Source of the DNA: Dipetalonema caudispina
Taxonomy: Eukaryota > Nematoda > Chromadorea > Rhabditida > Onchocercidae
Reading direction: 5' to 3'
Assembly: GCA_013365325.1 (NCBI GenBank)
Contig: JABVXV010000015.1
Span: forward strand, 247,732-311,731
Length of the DNA stretch: 64,000 nt
In this document: positions 51,551 through 64,000 of the stretch, piece by piece
How positions within the stretch are numbered: position 1 is the first letter of the stretch
Layout of the letters: each line of letters begins with the position of its first letter
Program-made: the position numbers and the translations under genes
Notes under the pieces: generated by a model
Told to the model about the DNA's origin: nothing
The model's database searches: none
What the model saw: the letters and a program-made list of their open reading frames with translations, nothing else

Positions 51551-54500
51551 ATGGACATGATATATGCTCTTCTGTTGATTGTATTTTTCCCGGCTTATAA
51601 TAAAGCAATAATATCTACGAGTGGTACCATAGTAAAATTAGTAGCTACATTATCAAATGACAAAAATTATCCATGTCAGGTAAAATGAATTCGAATTTCT
51701 CAGTTTACTATCATTTAAATTCTATCTCAAACTATTTATACCCTAAAAATACTTTTGATTTTGCATTCCAATAATTTTCCGCATTTTTAATTCGGCTTCC
51801 GGAATAGAGCATATCGTTTATCAGTATTCAGAGATGCAAGTTACAACTAAAGGTAATCAAAAAAAAAAAAAAAAAAAGGAAAAGGAGTGAAATAAAGTTG
51901 AAGCATTTGCAATTATAGTTATTAAAATGAAAAAAAAAAAAATGATCTGTTGCAAGGGAAATTCTGAGCAGATTTCACGTCAATTTTAATTTTCACGTAT
52001 AGAACAATGATGTATGTAAAGATACAAGTGATTTGTTATTTCTAAATTTTTTGTTACAGCAACCTCTCCAACGTGGTAACTGTTCACAGAGAATTCCACT
52101 TTTTTATTACAGTAATCGTGATCATAAATGTCGAAAATTTATATACAGGTATATTTTAATTGTTATTTGATCATGCTGATAGAATTTATTTTTGCATCGT
52201 AGACACCAAATTAGAAGTTGCAATGATTAAAGCAAGAATTCAAGAATGAACTTTTTATTGCCTACTCTCGAGTTGCTTCATAAATATACCTAATCTATTT
52301 TTTCTTTTATACATTTAAAATGTTCTGAAGGCATACAATTCAACTTTACTGGTGACATTAAATTCATTGAAGTATAATTTGATAAAATTTTTCGGAAGTT
52401 TAAGAACATGTGCTATTTTTGATCTTTCGGAATGACTTAAGTTATTTAAAGTTCTTGTGCTTCTTTCTATATCAGTGTAACAATTCAGCATTACATAAAT
52501 GAGATGTATCCTCTAAATCTGTCGGATAAACCTTTTTTACTTGAAGACTAAAATTAATCGTGAAATTAATGAGTATAGTTTTTAGTGGTTGTAATGGAAA
52601 TGAAAATCGTTTCACGAATCGGCGACAATGTCAAGCAAAATGTGGTAAAAAGCAGGGATTTCATATGAAACAAACTTTCTCCAGTTATTTCTTTTAATTA
52701 CATACTTCCCTTTTAATTGTAATTGAAATCAGTAAACAACCATTTGTAGTTGATCAATTAGAAAGCGCATTTAATATTATAATAGGAGTAATGAACGTTA
52801 CACTGAAAGTTTGAATTAATTTGACGCAAGCAATAATAATAACTTCTGAAATTTTCACGAAAATTCCATAATTTCTGCAAATCATTTAAAGCAGTGTTCG
52901 GATAAGTTTTAGCTATCTGTAATCAACGATTTGATCCACGATACTTGAAATTATGCCGTCAGACTGCATCGAAAAAGCCAGCTTGGGTGACACGTTATTT
53001 TTATGATATTGGCGAAAATCGTTGTCGACGCTTTTGGTATGGTGGTTGTAAAGGATCCGGAAAGAATCGAAACATATTTGCTAATGAGCGGGTTTAATTT
53101 TGTTACTTTCAGGATTCAAATTTTTCAAACTCAAAAAAATGTCAACTATTCAATTCACAAAAAAATTGTAAAAAAAAAAGTGATGTAATCCCTTAGTTTA
53201 TTTGATTATAATTAGCGATTCAGAAAAGATACATTCATTATCATTACTTTTCCTACAACGATTGTTTTCAGGAATGTAAATTACTATGCGTCCGGAAAAA
53301 GAGTCGTAAATCAGAAATTAAGCTAAAAAATGTAATCACAAAGAAAACAAGTAATTATAAATGTTACAACTTTTTTTTTCATCTAATGCTATTCTCATGA
53401 ATCTCTCATAGTTTTCATTTTCAACATTCAAGCACCGAATGTTTTTCCTACGATTTCGTTGATGAAGGAGTAGTCATAATCTGCGGGGAATCTTTTTGCC
53501 CAAATCGGATAATATATCACAGATCAATTAGTCACTTTCTTCAGCTGATTATCCTTATCAAATTATTCCACCTCAAGTCGATGTTCCTTCATCAACTCCT
53601 TTTCCTCTCTTGGGTAGTCGCGGTACTTGATGGGACACCACCAGTATTAGTGGAGACTGCTATGTATTCAGATCCTTCAGCACAATCATCTTTTCTACCA
53701 GCAAAACACTATATTACTGAATCAGAAGCATCATTTTCAATTGATACTCACAGATCACAACATTTTGCTTGTATCAGCTTCTCCTCTTACTGAACCACGA
53801 ATAATCACCCTTTCTGTTTCACAATTTGATCACAGTTTCAGCTCTATTTGTAGAATCGAACTCAGTTGGATGTGCGGCTTTATAGACAAATAGATTTAAT
53901 TAAGAAATTAAGTTTGATATTACACTTTGCCATACTTGCAAAGTAATATGGTTTAGGCATTTCGTAAAAAGAAAATCACAAAACAAAAGAAGCTAAATGA
54001 ATATCAAATATCATTCCAATGATACGATTTAATTTCGTCATCTTCCCCGATATTTTCTATAATTTATCCAATGAAACTTATTATTTATAAATATATATTT
54101 ATAGTATGTCTTCTCAAATTTGACAACAATCTACGCTATGGTTGTAAAACCTTCGATTGGCGTCCACGATTTTTTTATAATCAAACAAGCGCAAAATGTG
54201 AAATGTTTTGGTATGATGCTTCATGCTCGAAACATCGAAAAGTTATCAATATGTTTTATCATCGTGGTGCTTGTAAAAGATTGTGCGAACAATCTGAGCA
54301 AACGGTAATTGTAAAAATTTCATCGGTTAATGTTTCTTTTCACTTAAAAATCGTTTTTTTTTTTTTATTGTACTGACAAAATTTTAATTAAAATGAAATA
54401 ATTAATAGTTTATCCTGAATAAAAAAATTTGATGCACTGTATTTTGAATCTCTTTCTTGAGGTTAAGATGTCAAGTGAAAAGTGATTCGAAAACCTCTAA

Positions 54501-57500
54501 GAAAATGTTATTTCTACACGGTTTCGATGTATTTATCGAAAGAGCAGTAATTTATACTTGTTAATGCTACAACGATATTAATTTATAATTCTGTGAAAAA
54601 TTCGAAATTTTATGACTTCAATCAATTGCTTAATGTTTTTATTCTTGAAAATCCTATAGTTCATAATCAGTGATATGATATCTTATCTGTTTTTAGATTC
54701 GGAAATCATCACAACGAACAGATACACGTCATATCGGACAGATTTCAGCGATGTTTTCACAACCATATAGTTCCATGCGATCAAATAGCCATCGAAAATT
54801 GATACGAATGAAAAATATTTTTGATGGTTATTCTACAAATATTTTTTATCTTAGGGTAGGGAAAATTTTAACTGATTCTTGAAATGAGTTAAATTAAATT
54901 GCAAAAAATTTCAGCTAGTAGTAAAGATTATCACTTTTTTAAAGGTAATATTTTCAGACTTTTTTGTTGATGCACGCATTAGACCTATTAAAGTAAGCCG
55001 AAAATCGGAAATATCAAACACAAATTCCAATCATACTTCACTTCTTGGTATCATTTTAAGAATAAGTTTAAGGATCAATTTAAGAATTAATTTTAGGAAT
55101 TAATAATTGATTATTTACATTCTAGAAATTAATAACCCTATAATAATTAGAACATATATGGAGGATGGCTTATGCTTACATGTTTGAAAGTTTTTTTTTT
55201 TTTTTTGACCAGAAGTAATTTCGAAATTTTGTTTAGTACAATGCAAATATTTAGAAGCAAGAATAGGTACATCAGCGATATTAAATATCATTCTATAGTT
55301 GATGCAAATAAAGGATCGTTATACGATAGAGTAAAGAATTCATTAAAATTTTATGATTTACTTTTAGTTCGGATTTAACATTTGATTAAATATGGCACAC
55401 CGAAATATTTTGCTTCTGTTCTTCTTCTTGTCTTGTAATGATAATATCAGTAGAGCATCTGTATGCAAAATATATTTTCCGGATGGAACGAATTAAAATA
55501 GCACTACCGAAAATCTCTGTTTACTCATTCATATTTCAGCTAATTCAACCTTTACTGGTAATCTCTCACGAATACCTGTAACTCACTCGTATATTAATGA
55601 ACTGCCAACAGCTGATAATGCTAGCAATTTTGATTTTCAAATATTGAAAGCTGAATTTCGCCGTTCTCTGAAGAAAGCATTCACAAGAGTATCAAAAGAA
55701 GAGGATGTTGATAAAACGTATTTATCAAGTAAAGATTATAAATTAAGAAATCGATCTAATTATTTACAGGAGGATATTGATTTATAGGTAGAGATAATTA
55801 GATCCTATTAACGGTAATTCATTTTTTGGAAGAAGAAACTAAGAAAATCGATACAGAAAGGATTTTCTAATGTCAGTTAGTATTGCAGAAATATCAGAAT
55901 GCGGGGAATTCGATCCAAAATTAGCAGATACATGCAGCATCACAGAATGGACACCTCGATATTACTATGATACGACGAGTAACCAATGTCGGATATTTTG
56001 GAGTAGTGGGTGTACCTCAGATAGTGGCAACAATTTCGAAAATATTACAAGCTGCCAAAAGCGATGCATAGTAAGATGGCTTAATTCAGGAGTAGGTTCG
56101 TTGTTACCTAATCATTAATACAACATTTACCAATACTATTGATTCTAACAGTAGAAAATATTACGTGTAACATGTTAACGTATCAGCGGGAAGTGGGATG
56201 TATTGAACTTTGATTAGATAACTGCTGAAAAAATTCCACAACAAATAAGAAAAAATTACGTGCTTACACACGTATCAAGAAGGACGTAAACCATTCGTAA
56301 ATTATGCAGTGATAATACGTAATGACATGGATCGTGTAAATTATCAACAGTTTAAAACTATTTATTTTGCATTTAACTTCTCTTTCATCATATTTCATGC
56401 ATTAATTACTGTGTAAGCTTATAGAATGTCTGGCCTGATATATATGAGACAAGTCTGTTTTTGTTTGAAAAAAATAAAAAAATAAAAAGCTCAAATAATT
56501 CTTTAATTTCAATATCTGAGAAGATTAAGTAAATTTACATTTCTTACAAATTTTATTATTTGAAGATAAAGACAAAGGAAACATATTACCTTCAGTACTG
56601 ATAACACGTTGCTTGGAACCATTAATAATAGGCAATTGTTCAGAAATGTAAGTTTTACATTATTTTGTAACTTACGCGAAATTAATTTACTGAAAAAATT
56701 AAAAATAAAACATGGGAAATATTGATTTTTCTTCCTGAAAACAATTTCCGGTACCATAAATATTCATCATTTTTTGCTACTTTTATTATCAAATATAGCA
56801 GATGGAAAATGAATAATTAAGGTATCCCGCTTATTACTACAATCGAGAAACCCAACGTTGTGAACCGTTCATTTATAATGGATGTGGCGGTAACTCGAAT
56901 CGTTTCCTTACGTTACGTCAATGTCAAACAACATGTCATCAATTTCGTGGGTTATCTCGTAGGTACTAAATTGTCCATTTACTATTCTTTTTCAGATATA
57001 ATTTAAACAATCTACTCTTGCTAATGAGGTCATTTTTCTTATCTCTATCGACATAATTCATATTTCCATGCAATTTTATTTCACTGATTATTCTTAAACT
57101 TCAGAACTATTATCATTGAATGACTTACTTTTTATTAGTCGAAAATGATAAGTAGAAGAAAGTATGGTTGCTATTCTATGTGTTTTCAGAATTGTTATAG
57201 GTGTTAAGTTTATTTAATTTTAAAATATTACTTATTTTATTTAAACTACAGTCTTGGAAACGAATTGTTTTTTACCACTCGATGGTGGCGAACAATTTGA
57301 GGAGAAAAAATGTACGGAAAAAGCTGGAATACGATACTATTACAATCAAAAGAATGGTACTTATAATTTACGTATGAACAGATGATCCTTTGATCTTTCT
57401 GACATTTATCGATCGTTCGATTGAATGCATTTCTTAACTATCAGTGGTTTTTTTCTTCTTCACCGAAAATTTCTCAGTTAATCAGTACAGCACATATTCC

Positions 57501-60485
57501 TCAAAAAAACTTCCCCCAATACTAGAAATAGTGATATCATGATGATTGTTCTCCAGTGATAAGCCTATCAATTTTTTACCTCATCATTAATTTTTCAAAC
57601 TATTTATTAGTGAAATAAGTTTTCAGAAACCTGTCAACGGTTTTGGTATTCCGGATGTGCTGGTAATGAAAATCGATTTTATGATTTCTCTACTTGCGAA
57701 ATTGTTTGTCGACATATTCCAATAAAGTTCACTTCTGAAAAAGTTTCACATCCTAAAGGTTAAATTACAGACTGTTTGAAAATGAAATTAGAATTTTCAG
57801 CGATGTCATTATTGTTGGATAATATTCATTGCTTACCGTCGATTAATTAATTTAGAGATTTTCTCATATCACTCTTTACTTGTAAACATTCCTTTCTTAT
57901 TTCTGATTTATGCAGAAAGTTTCACGCCAAATTACATCAATTCTTTATTTTTCAGTTTGCTTCGAACCAATTATTGAGGGAAAATGTTTGAATGATAGTC
58001 AAAAAAGTATTCAACGATGGGCCTATAATCACGTTCAGTTACAATGTGTCACGTTTAACTACAGCGGATGCAACGGGAATCAGAATCGTTTTGCTACCAA
58101 ATATTCGTGCAATATTCTTTGTAAAGGCCTAAGACGTCCTTTACAAGGTCATTTATGCAAACAGTACATCAATTTAGAAAAAACGTTCTATACTAGAAAG
58201 TTTTAAAATGGATCAATAATTCTATTCTTCAGTACTATAAAAATTTCTGAAGAGTATTTTCCAATAGAATTGTAGAACTTTTTCTTCTTCTAATTTAAAC
58301 TCACAATTTTGAATAAATCTATAATTTTAGAGCGTTGTATTGCTTATCCAGAATGGGGTAATTGTAATCAATTAAGCTACCAGTGGTTTTATAACTTAAC
58401 CAAAGGTACATGTGAACAGTTTTTGTGGGGTGGTTGCAATGATGGTAATGAGAATCGATTTGATACATTTGAAAAATGTCAACAAATTTGTGAAATACCA
58501 GCAAAAGGTTAATTTCTCAGTCTTTTGAAATTGCAATATTCAATTGAACATTTTCTCTTCCGCCTGTTGACTCATCGCTGAAAGTTTGATATGAAATTTA
58601 TAAGTAAGAGTATCATCAATTAGCTTCGACGATATTTTGTTAATTATTGATCTTAGAACAAACTTTGGTTCATTTGACGAATATTTCGAAAACTTTTCAT
58701 GAATAAAACCGGAGTGTAAAGTTTTTGTAGCAGTAAATCCAAGTGGAAGCACATTTAAATTTCAAAAAAAAAAATTTAATTTAAATACATGAAATAATTT
58801 AAGATGAATGTTCCGAGCCACTGGATCGTGGACGTTGGTGTCAATCGATGTCAAATCGTTATTATTACAATTCCGAGACAAACACTTGTAAAGGTTTCCA
58901 CTATACAGGATGTGGAAAAAGTCGAAATATATTCATGACACAGCAAGAGTGTGAGGAAAAGTAAGTGTAAGTTTGAAATAAGCTAAATAACATTTATTCA
59001 ATGAAATTTTCTAACTTTAAAGCAAACTAAGTTTGAAGTTTAAAGGACCCAAAAAAAAAAAAAACACATGGCTCATTTTAAAAATCAATTCAAAAATCTA
59101 TGTCATTCTAAAAATAAATATCCAAAAATCAATAACAATGTAAAAATCAATCAAATTTTGAATTTGTTTAAATATATCACTTCAATATTGATAAAATTAG
59201 AATAGCAGGAAAATTTTTACAACTATAAAAATTTGTATATAAACACTTGTTCAGATGTATCAATCAGGCGAATTTGTCATCCTCATTATTGTCATTGGAA
59301 ATCAATTCATCTGAACAAATAAAGTGTAAGTTGTTCATTTTGATTATCTTCAAAATTACAGTAGTCTTTCTGATAATTATTTCTTAGTTTATCATGATTT
59401 TATCTTATCATTATTAATAGATTTAAAATAAGATGAGCGGAAATTTCGATGATTTTTTTGTTTTAGATCGAGATGTAAAACCATCAAAAAAACAGACATC
59501 GAGCATACATCAAATTTTGGTAGCGGATAGTGCTCCGTATATAAAAACCGATCCACAATGGCTTGAATATGGAAAATGTATTGGTTACAGGTAATCAAAT
59601 TTGTTTTTATATGTAAAGATCGAAAAGGTCAACATGATAACGGAATTGCAGCAATTTTTTCTGCAGTGAAATTTATAGATCAAGCAAATAAGCAGTACGG
59701 TTAAAGGTCAACGCTTAATAAAACATTCTGAAAATCGAATTATTTGTTGCATTTTTAGATATAATATTACCGGAAAAAGGACTCGCCTTACAAGCTATCT
59801 TTGTTTAATGGAATCAGGTGGTACTTGTAATACTCAAGTAGGTTATCTATTCAAATTCAAAATCAATCATAGATGTGTGGTTATTTCACTTCATTCTATT
59901 CTTTAAAAATATGAGCAAAGTTTGTAACTTTGATTTTTATCAAACAAGATGATAAGAATAAAAACAGTAAGGATTTTTTATCACCTAAAGCTGTTGTCAA
60001 CGGAATCATTTCTTATCATTACAGACCCTGTCAACCACGAATGGTGACGAGAAATGTCGCTTGGTACAACCGTGGCTAAAAGGTATGCATCTATATTCCT
60101 GGTTCTTTATCGTCGATCGAGGACCTTATCCGATCGCTAAGCAAGATTTGAACGAAACGATTGCAGCGCTGATAATTTTACCACTAAATAATTGCCATGA
60201 CATATGTTGATAATTGTTTTTATCAAAATCTTCGCTTGACATATACACGAAATCATTAGGAATATTGAAGGTTTTATGATAAAAGATAAGGAATAAAATA
60301 GTTGCAAATAAACCTGATGATAGCATTTTTTTAAAGGTGTTTAATGATGTAACATTTTGGTTTATCAAAATACTTGGCTACTTATTCTAAGGTATTCTTT
60401 GAACTTATTTCTAAGAATTTAGTTCATACTTTCTCCAAGTAAAAAAAAATTTTTCCCTCTCCATCCAGATTACATTCATTCATGA
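51551..60485 (+). CDS. secreted protein with nine Kunitz domains
   Basis: Twenty-four exons: 51551-51679, 52060-52148, 52586-52644, 52913-53091, 53272-53350, 53545-53613, 53672-53770, 54105-54304, 54697-54826, 54958-55047, 55541-55729, 55889-56095, 56566-56647, 56822-56958, 57252-57356, 57627-57758, 57956-58147, 58331-58507, 58804-58960, 59255-59325, 59467-59590, 59759-59837, 60025-60082, 60469-60485; 949 residues in phase. A signal peptide (MDMIYALLLIVFFPAYNKA) precedes Kunitz domains at about 42-92, 95-158, 236-295, 442-497, 522-572, 585-642, 660-714, 725-776 and 784-835, each with all six cysteines. A hydrophilic tail with four more Cys follows. P1 residues are S, R, K, S, S, T, L, N, Q, so only domains 2 and 3 look like classical trypsin inhibitors. 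An extracellular matrix or cuticle role, as for papilin or MLT-11-like proteins, is inferred. The intron 53614-53671 is the least certain junction. Confidence 0.92.
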
Positions 60486-63400
60486 AGGCAGAACTGGGCT
60501 TTTATGGCATGAAGATATTGTGGCTTAAACTATTCTGACAAGTATTCTTTCAATCAAAAGAAAAAAAAACTTGAAAAAAATTGAAATATCGCTTGAATTG
60601 CATATGTTTCTTTCATTAAATTTCTTTACTTATATCGATCTCAATGTAAATTTAAATTTGATGCCACTTTTATGATTTCAAGAAGAAATTAAGCAAAACC
60701 ACTTACCATGAGCTTGCATTACAATGAGAAATACTGCACATGAAGAAAGGTATTGCTTTGATAGGAAATTGCAATGAGTGAATGGAACATTGCAACCTTC
60801 GCAGTAAAGTGACCTATTTGTCGTAAAGATAGTTTTTGCATTGGTACTACGTCAACCTGAAATGATTTAATCTTTCCTTTCGTTTCACATTTCATATTTG
60901 TTCTATTTATTTTGCTTAATTATTTTCTTTCAAATATTTGTTGTAGGTAAGTACGATTGCAAATAAATTAGTACTGTATTATGGTCTTATTCCAATTGTA
61001 ATTGCTTAATGATGTTAAAAGATGGAATTTATTAATTTCCAAAAAAATTTGGAATTATCTTGATTATCACTGATAAAATATATATCGATACGTACTGATT
61101 TGTATTTTGCTGAATTCTTCCATATTCATTTAATAATGTTTGATCTTAGTGATCAAACAGATCTCATTTCTGATTTTATTCAGCTATCAATGGAATTTTA
61201 TCCTTCAATAGCAATTATAACTTCATTTGTTTCAACAGTTAATCGCGTCTCTGAAAATTTAAGTTGAATAGAAGGCAATTTTTGTTCAGAGTGGAATGCA
61301 CAGAACTACTGGAAGTGTGAAATATTGCAGGTCATCAGATGTGATTTTGTGAACTCATAAGATTTATTGGTCTTTCTGCATCTTTTTTTATTCGTCCGTC
61401 TGTTCCTTTTCGTAGATTAGTGGATGAAATAAAATCTTATCGCTAAATTTCATACAAAACTCAAATTTTTTGCTTAAATGCAAGCAAATATTTCATAACT
61501 TCGTTTTCATTCAAGAGATTTTGCATGAAATTAATTCCATCCATCAGGCTGATTCGTTAGATTCTAGAATGGAAACATTCATTCTACACTTCAACATCTC
61601 TTCCGTTTCTTCACCACTGTCCTTCATGAAGAGACACTAAACAACAAATGAATTTTAGTGGAATTTTTCAGTTCACAAGCAAAAGCAGAAAAGAACCGGT
61701 TTTAAAGGAAGAAATTACCGGAAAATATGAAATTCGTTGTTGTTGTTGATAGCATAGGTACTTTGGGTAATATTAGGAAGGATGAATAGATGGTTTGTAT
61801 AATGGATATTTATGGAAGTGTAGGAGATGGAAGAAATAGAAAGGTAAATGGATGCATTAATGAGAAAAATTTTAGAGGTGTGACAACGATGTGGACATTG
61901 TAAAAAAGTGTGAAATTCGGAAGTGATGCGAAAAAGAAAAGAAGAAAATACCAAGTTGAAAAAAATAGCTCGGATTTGTGAAAATTTTTTTTTTTTTCCT
62001 AAATGGTCTTTTGAAAATTAAATGATAACATGCATTTGACAGATCAATGAGAAATCAAGTGGACAGGCAAGAACGCTCATCTCCACATTGACCAAATAAT
62101 ATGAACGGATGTTTGGTACTTTTACTTCTTTCAATTAGGTTTGAAAAAATTTTAAAACTATAGTGACGATAAGTAATTTTGCTAAGCTTTCATAAAATTC
62201 ATACAGTTGAAAAATATTTTCGGATTAATTTTGATGCTTATTGCAAAATTTGATGCTTCAGGAAGATTAATTAATTATCTCATGTCTTCAAATGAGTCTT
62301 TGAATCTCATGTCTATAGCATGTTGGATAGTTTTTTTCGAAGACTGTTGTCAATAAACGAACCGTTAGCTTCTAAGGATTATGAATTTTTTTACACATCT
62401 TTTCATCTCTCGTATTTATCGACTAAATTATCATCTACTTGTCCAAAAAATATCTATTTCAACAAATTAGACATATGGTACGGGAAATGACAAATAAATA
62501 TGTCAAATGTCGTATGAGTTTCGAAAAATTTTTATCAGAAAAAAAAAAAATCAACAAATTTAATGTTATCAGTTATTGATTTAAATAAATTTAATTGATT
62601 TAGTTATTTTCAACAAAAAATCATTCAAAAAATTATATATAATTGTTCACTACTACTTACCTTAACATTAATATAGCAATGAAAGATAGTTAATAGTAAT
62701 GTAGTAAGTAATATTTGCATAAGACATCAATGAGTTACCTCCCATTTTATATTATCAAGCATTATTTGCTACTATTTTTCTCTTTGTTTACTTTTTTTTT
62801 TTTTTTTTTTCTAACCTTCCAAGAGATTATTATCGTATAATTTTTCTTTTGTAATAAACCTAAATGCTGCTTGTTCAGGTTAAATCTTTTAATTATAGTC
62901 TTTAGGATAGTTAAGAGTAAAAGATTAATAGTAGCCGTTATAAATATCTAATAATTACTGTATAAAATTAAAATCTTTCATAGTTATACAGTACTACTTG
63001 ATAGGATAGTATATTTCATTATCTTTTTATAAATAGTATCAATTCTAAATGATATTATTACTGGGTTATTTTGATGAGAGCAAAGAAAAAATTATCCTAT
63101 TTGTTTGTTTGTTTGATAGTAATCTTTGTGAAAAATTAATTGGAATTTGAACAAAATTTTCCTACAACTATCTTATACATTTGTTAATTATTTAAATAAT
63201 TTTAAAAGTGAATTAAATGATTCATATAATTTAACATTCCAATAAAGTCAGAAAGCATCTTAGTTGGTCACTGTGACTGATACACTGTTATCATCAACAT
63301 TAATGTGTAAAGAGAATGATATGATCCTGTATAAGCATTTATTGCGGTGTAATGGTCCATTGATCGTGATATGATAAGGACACAAATTTCATTATTGCTC

Positions 63401-64000
63401 TACTACTAACGGTACTGAGAGCAAAATATGTCGTCTCATTCCTCTTCACCATATGAAAGAGTTTTTGTTGTAAATTTTTACATTGTTATTTTTTTAAAAT
63501 ATATCCTTTGATTAACTTCTGAATCTCGACGACTACCGAAGAAATAACCAATTAATTACACGTCGGCTAATATGCATTTGATGAATAGTAGTAGTACCTA
63601 CTGTTGATATAAATGATACGACTGAAATGAAATGCTTGCGATCAGAAGAAACCTATATCTATTCTGAATACCATTTGGTGGTATGGTAAGGAATCCATCC
63701 TTGTTTCTGGTCACCAGCTGCTTATCAGTACAGAATGATGACATTATCAGTTGAAGTGTGTGACACACTCTGTTCTTTCATTTATGCATTTACAATATCA
63801 AAAGTTTACAGCAATCAAATCATTTTTTACTACATTTTTTCTTTTTTCCACAATTTTCTTATTAATTCGTTTGTAATTAATATATTTCAGCTACATTTTG
63901 ATTTGAATTAGGATGAGTGAAATTTGTGAATTAAAAAAATACCTTATGACATCAAGTACTGAGTGATAACCTGAACAATTTATAATTCAGTGGTTGAAGA
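60486..64000. other. 3' flank of the Kunitz gene, no further gene seen
   Basis: The first 500 bases probably include the Kunitz 3' UTR (AAATAAATTAG near 60961). The rest is AT-rich with poly-T runs (62790-62811) and only random ORFs. A minus-strand open frame at 61715-61954 has no recognisable domain. Confidence 0.45.

Overview
The window looks like nuclear DNA of a nematode, most likely a filarial (Onchocercidae-like) worm. It is very AT-rich, with many homopolymer A/T runs. Genes are split into small exons by GT..AG introns whose acceptors are mostly TTTCAG-like. The gene set (PPM1-type PP2C, CoREST, Quaking/STAR, a calpain-15 relative, a large Kunitz protein, a Ly6-like GPI protein, an IL-17-like cytokine) fits such an animal. 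The species cannot be named from sequence alone. It is a draft assembly: a 100-N gap at 16873-16972 is flanked by identical 121-bp copies.

Layout, left to right: (1) the 3' exon of an unidentified gene (221-597, +), then about 5.6 kb without a supported gene apart from a weak candidate exon at 5160-5335. (2) A 7-exon PPM1A/B-type phosphatase (6221-9846, +), with a coding-like antisense segment in its fourth intron. (3) A 4-exon IL-17-family cytokine (12966-15532, -), found by joining exons too short to stand out as ORFs. (4) A gap-bearing ACT-repeat region, then a 12-exon CoREST gene (18946-23490, +). (5) A 4 kb AT-rich stretch with a CT tract and a near-perfect hairpin, then a 3-exon Ly6/LU GPI-anchored protein (27595-28938, +). 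(6) About 4 kb of intergenic DNA with a second, miRNA-like hairpin at 32487-32560. (7) A 16-exon calpain-15/small-optic-lobes type protease (33051-38507, -). (8) A 13-exon Quaking/ASD-2-type STAR RNA-binding protein (40893-45657, +), followed by three phase-matched candidate alternative last exons. (9) A 24-exon secreted protein with nine Kunitz domains (51551-60485, +), then 3.5 kb without a recognisable gene.

The genes do not form an operon or pathway: spacing is 2-6 kb and strands vary. Two themes stand out. One is nuclear/RNA regulation (CoREST, STAR). The other is secreted or surface proteins (IL-17-like, Ly6-like, nine-Kunitz). All exon models were built by hand from splice signals and checked for reading phase; every multi-exon model closes in frame. 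The least certain points are the 5' ends of the cytokine and STAR genes and one short intron in the Kunitz gene.
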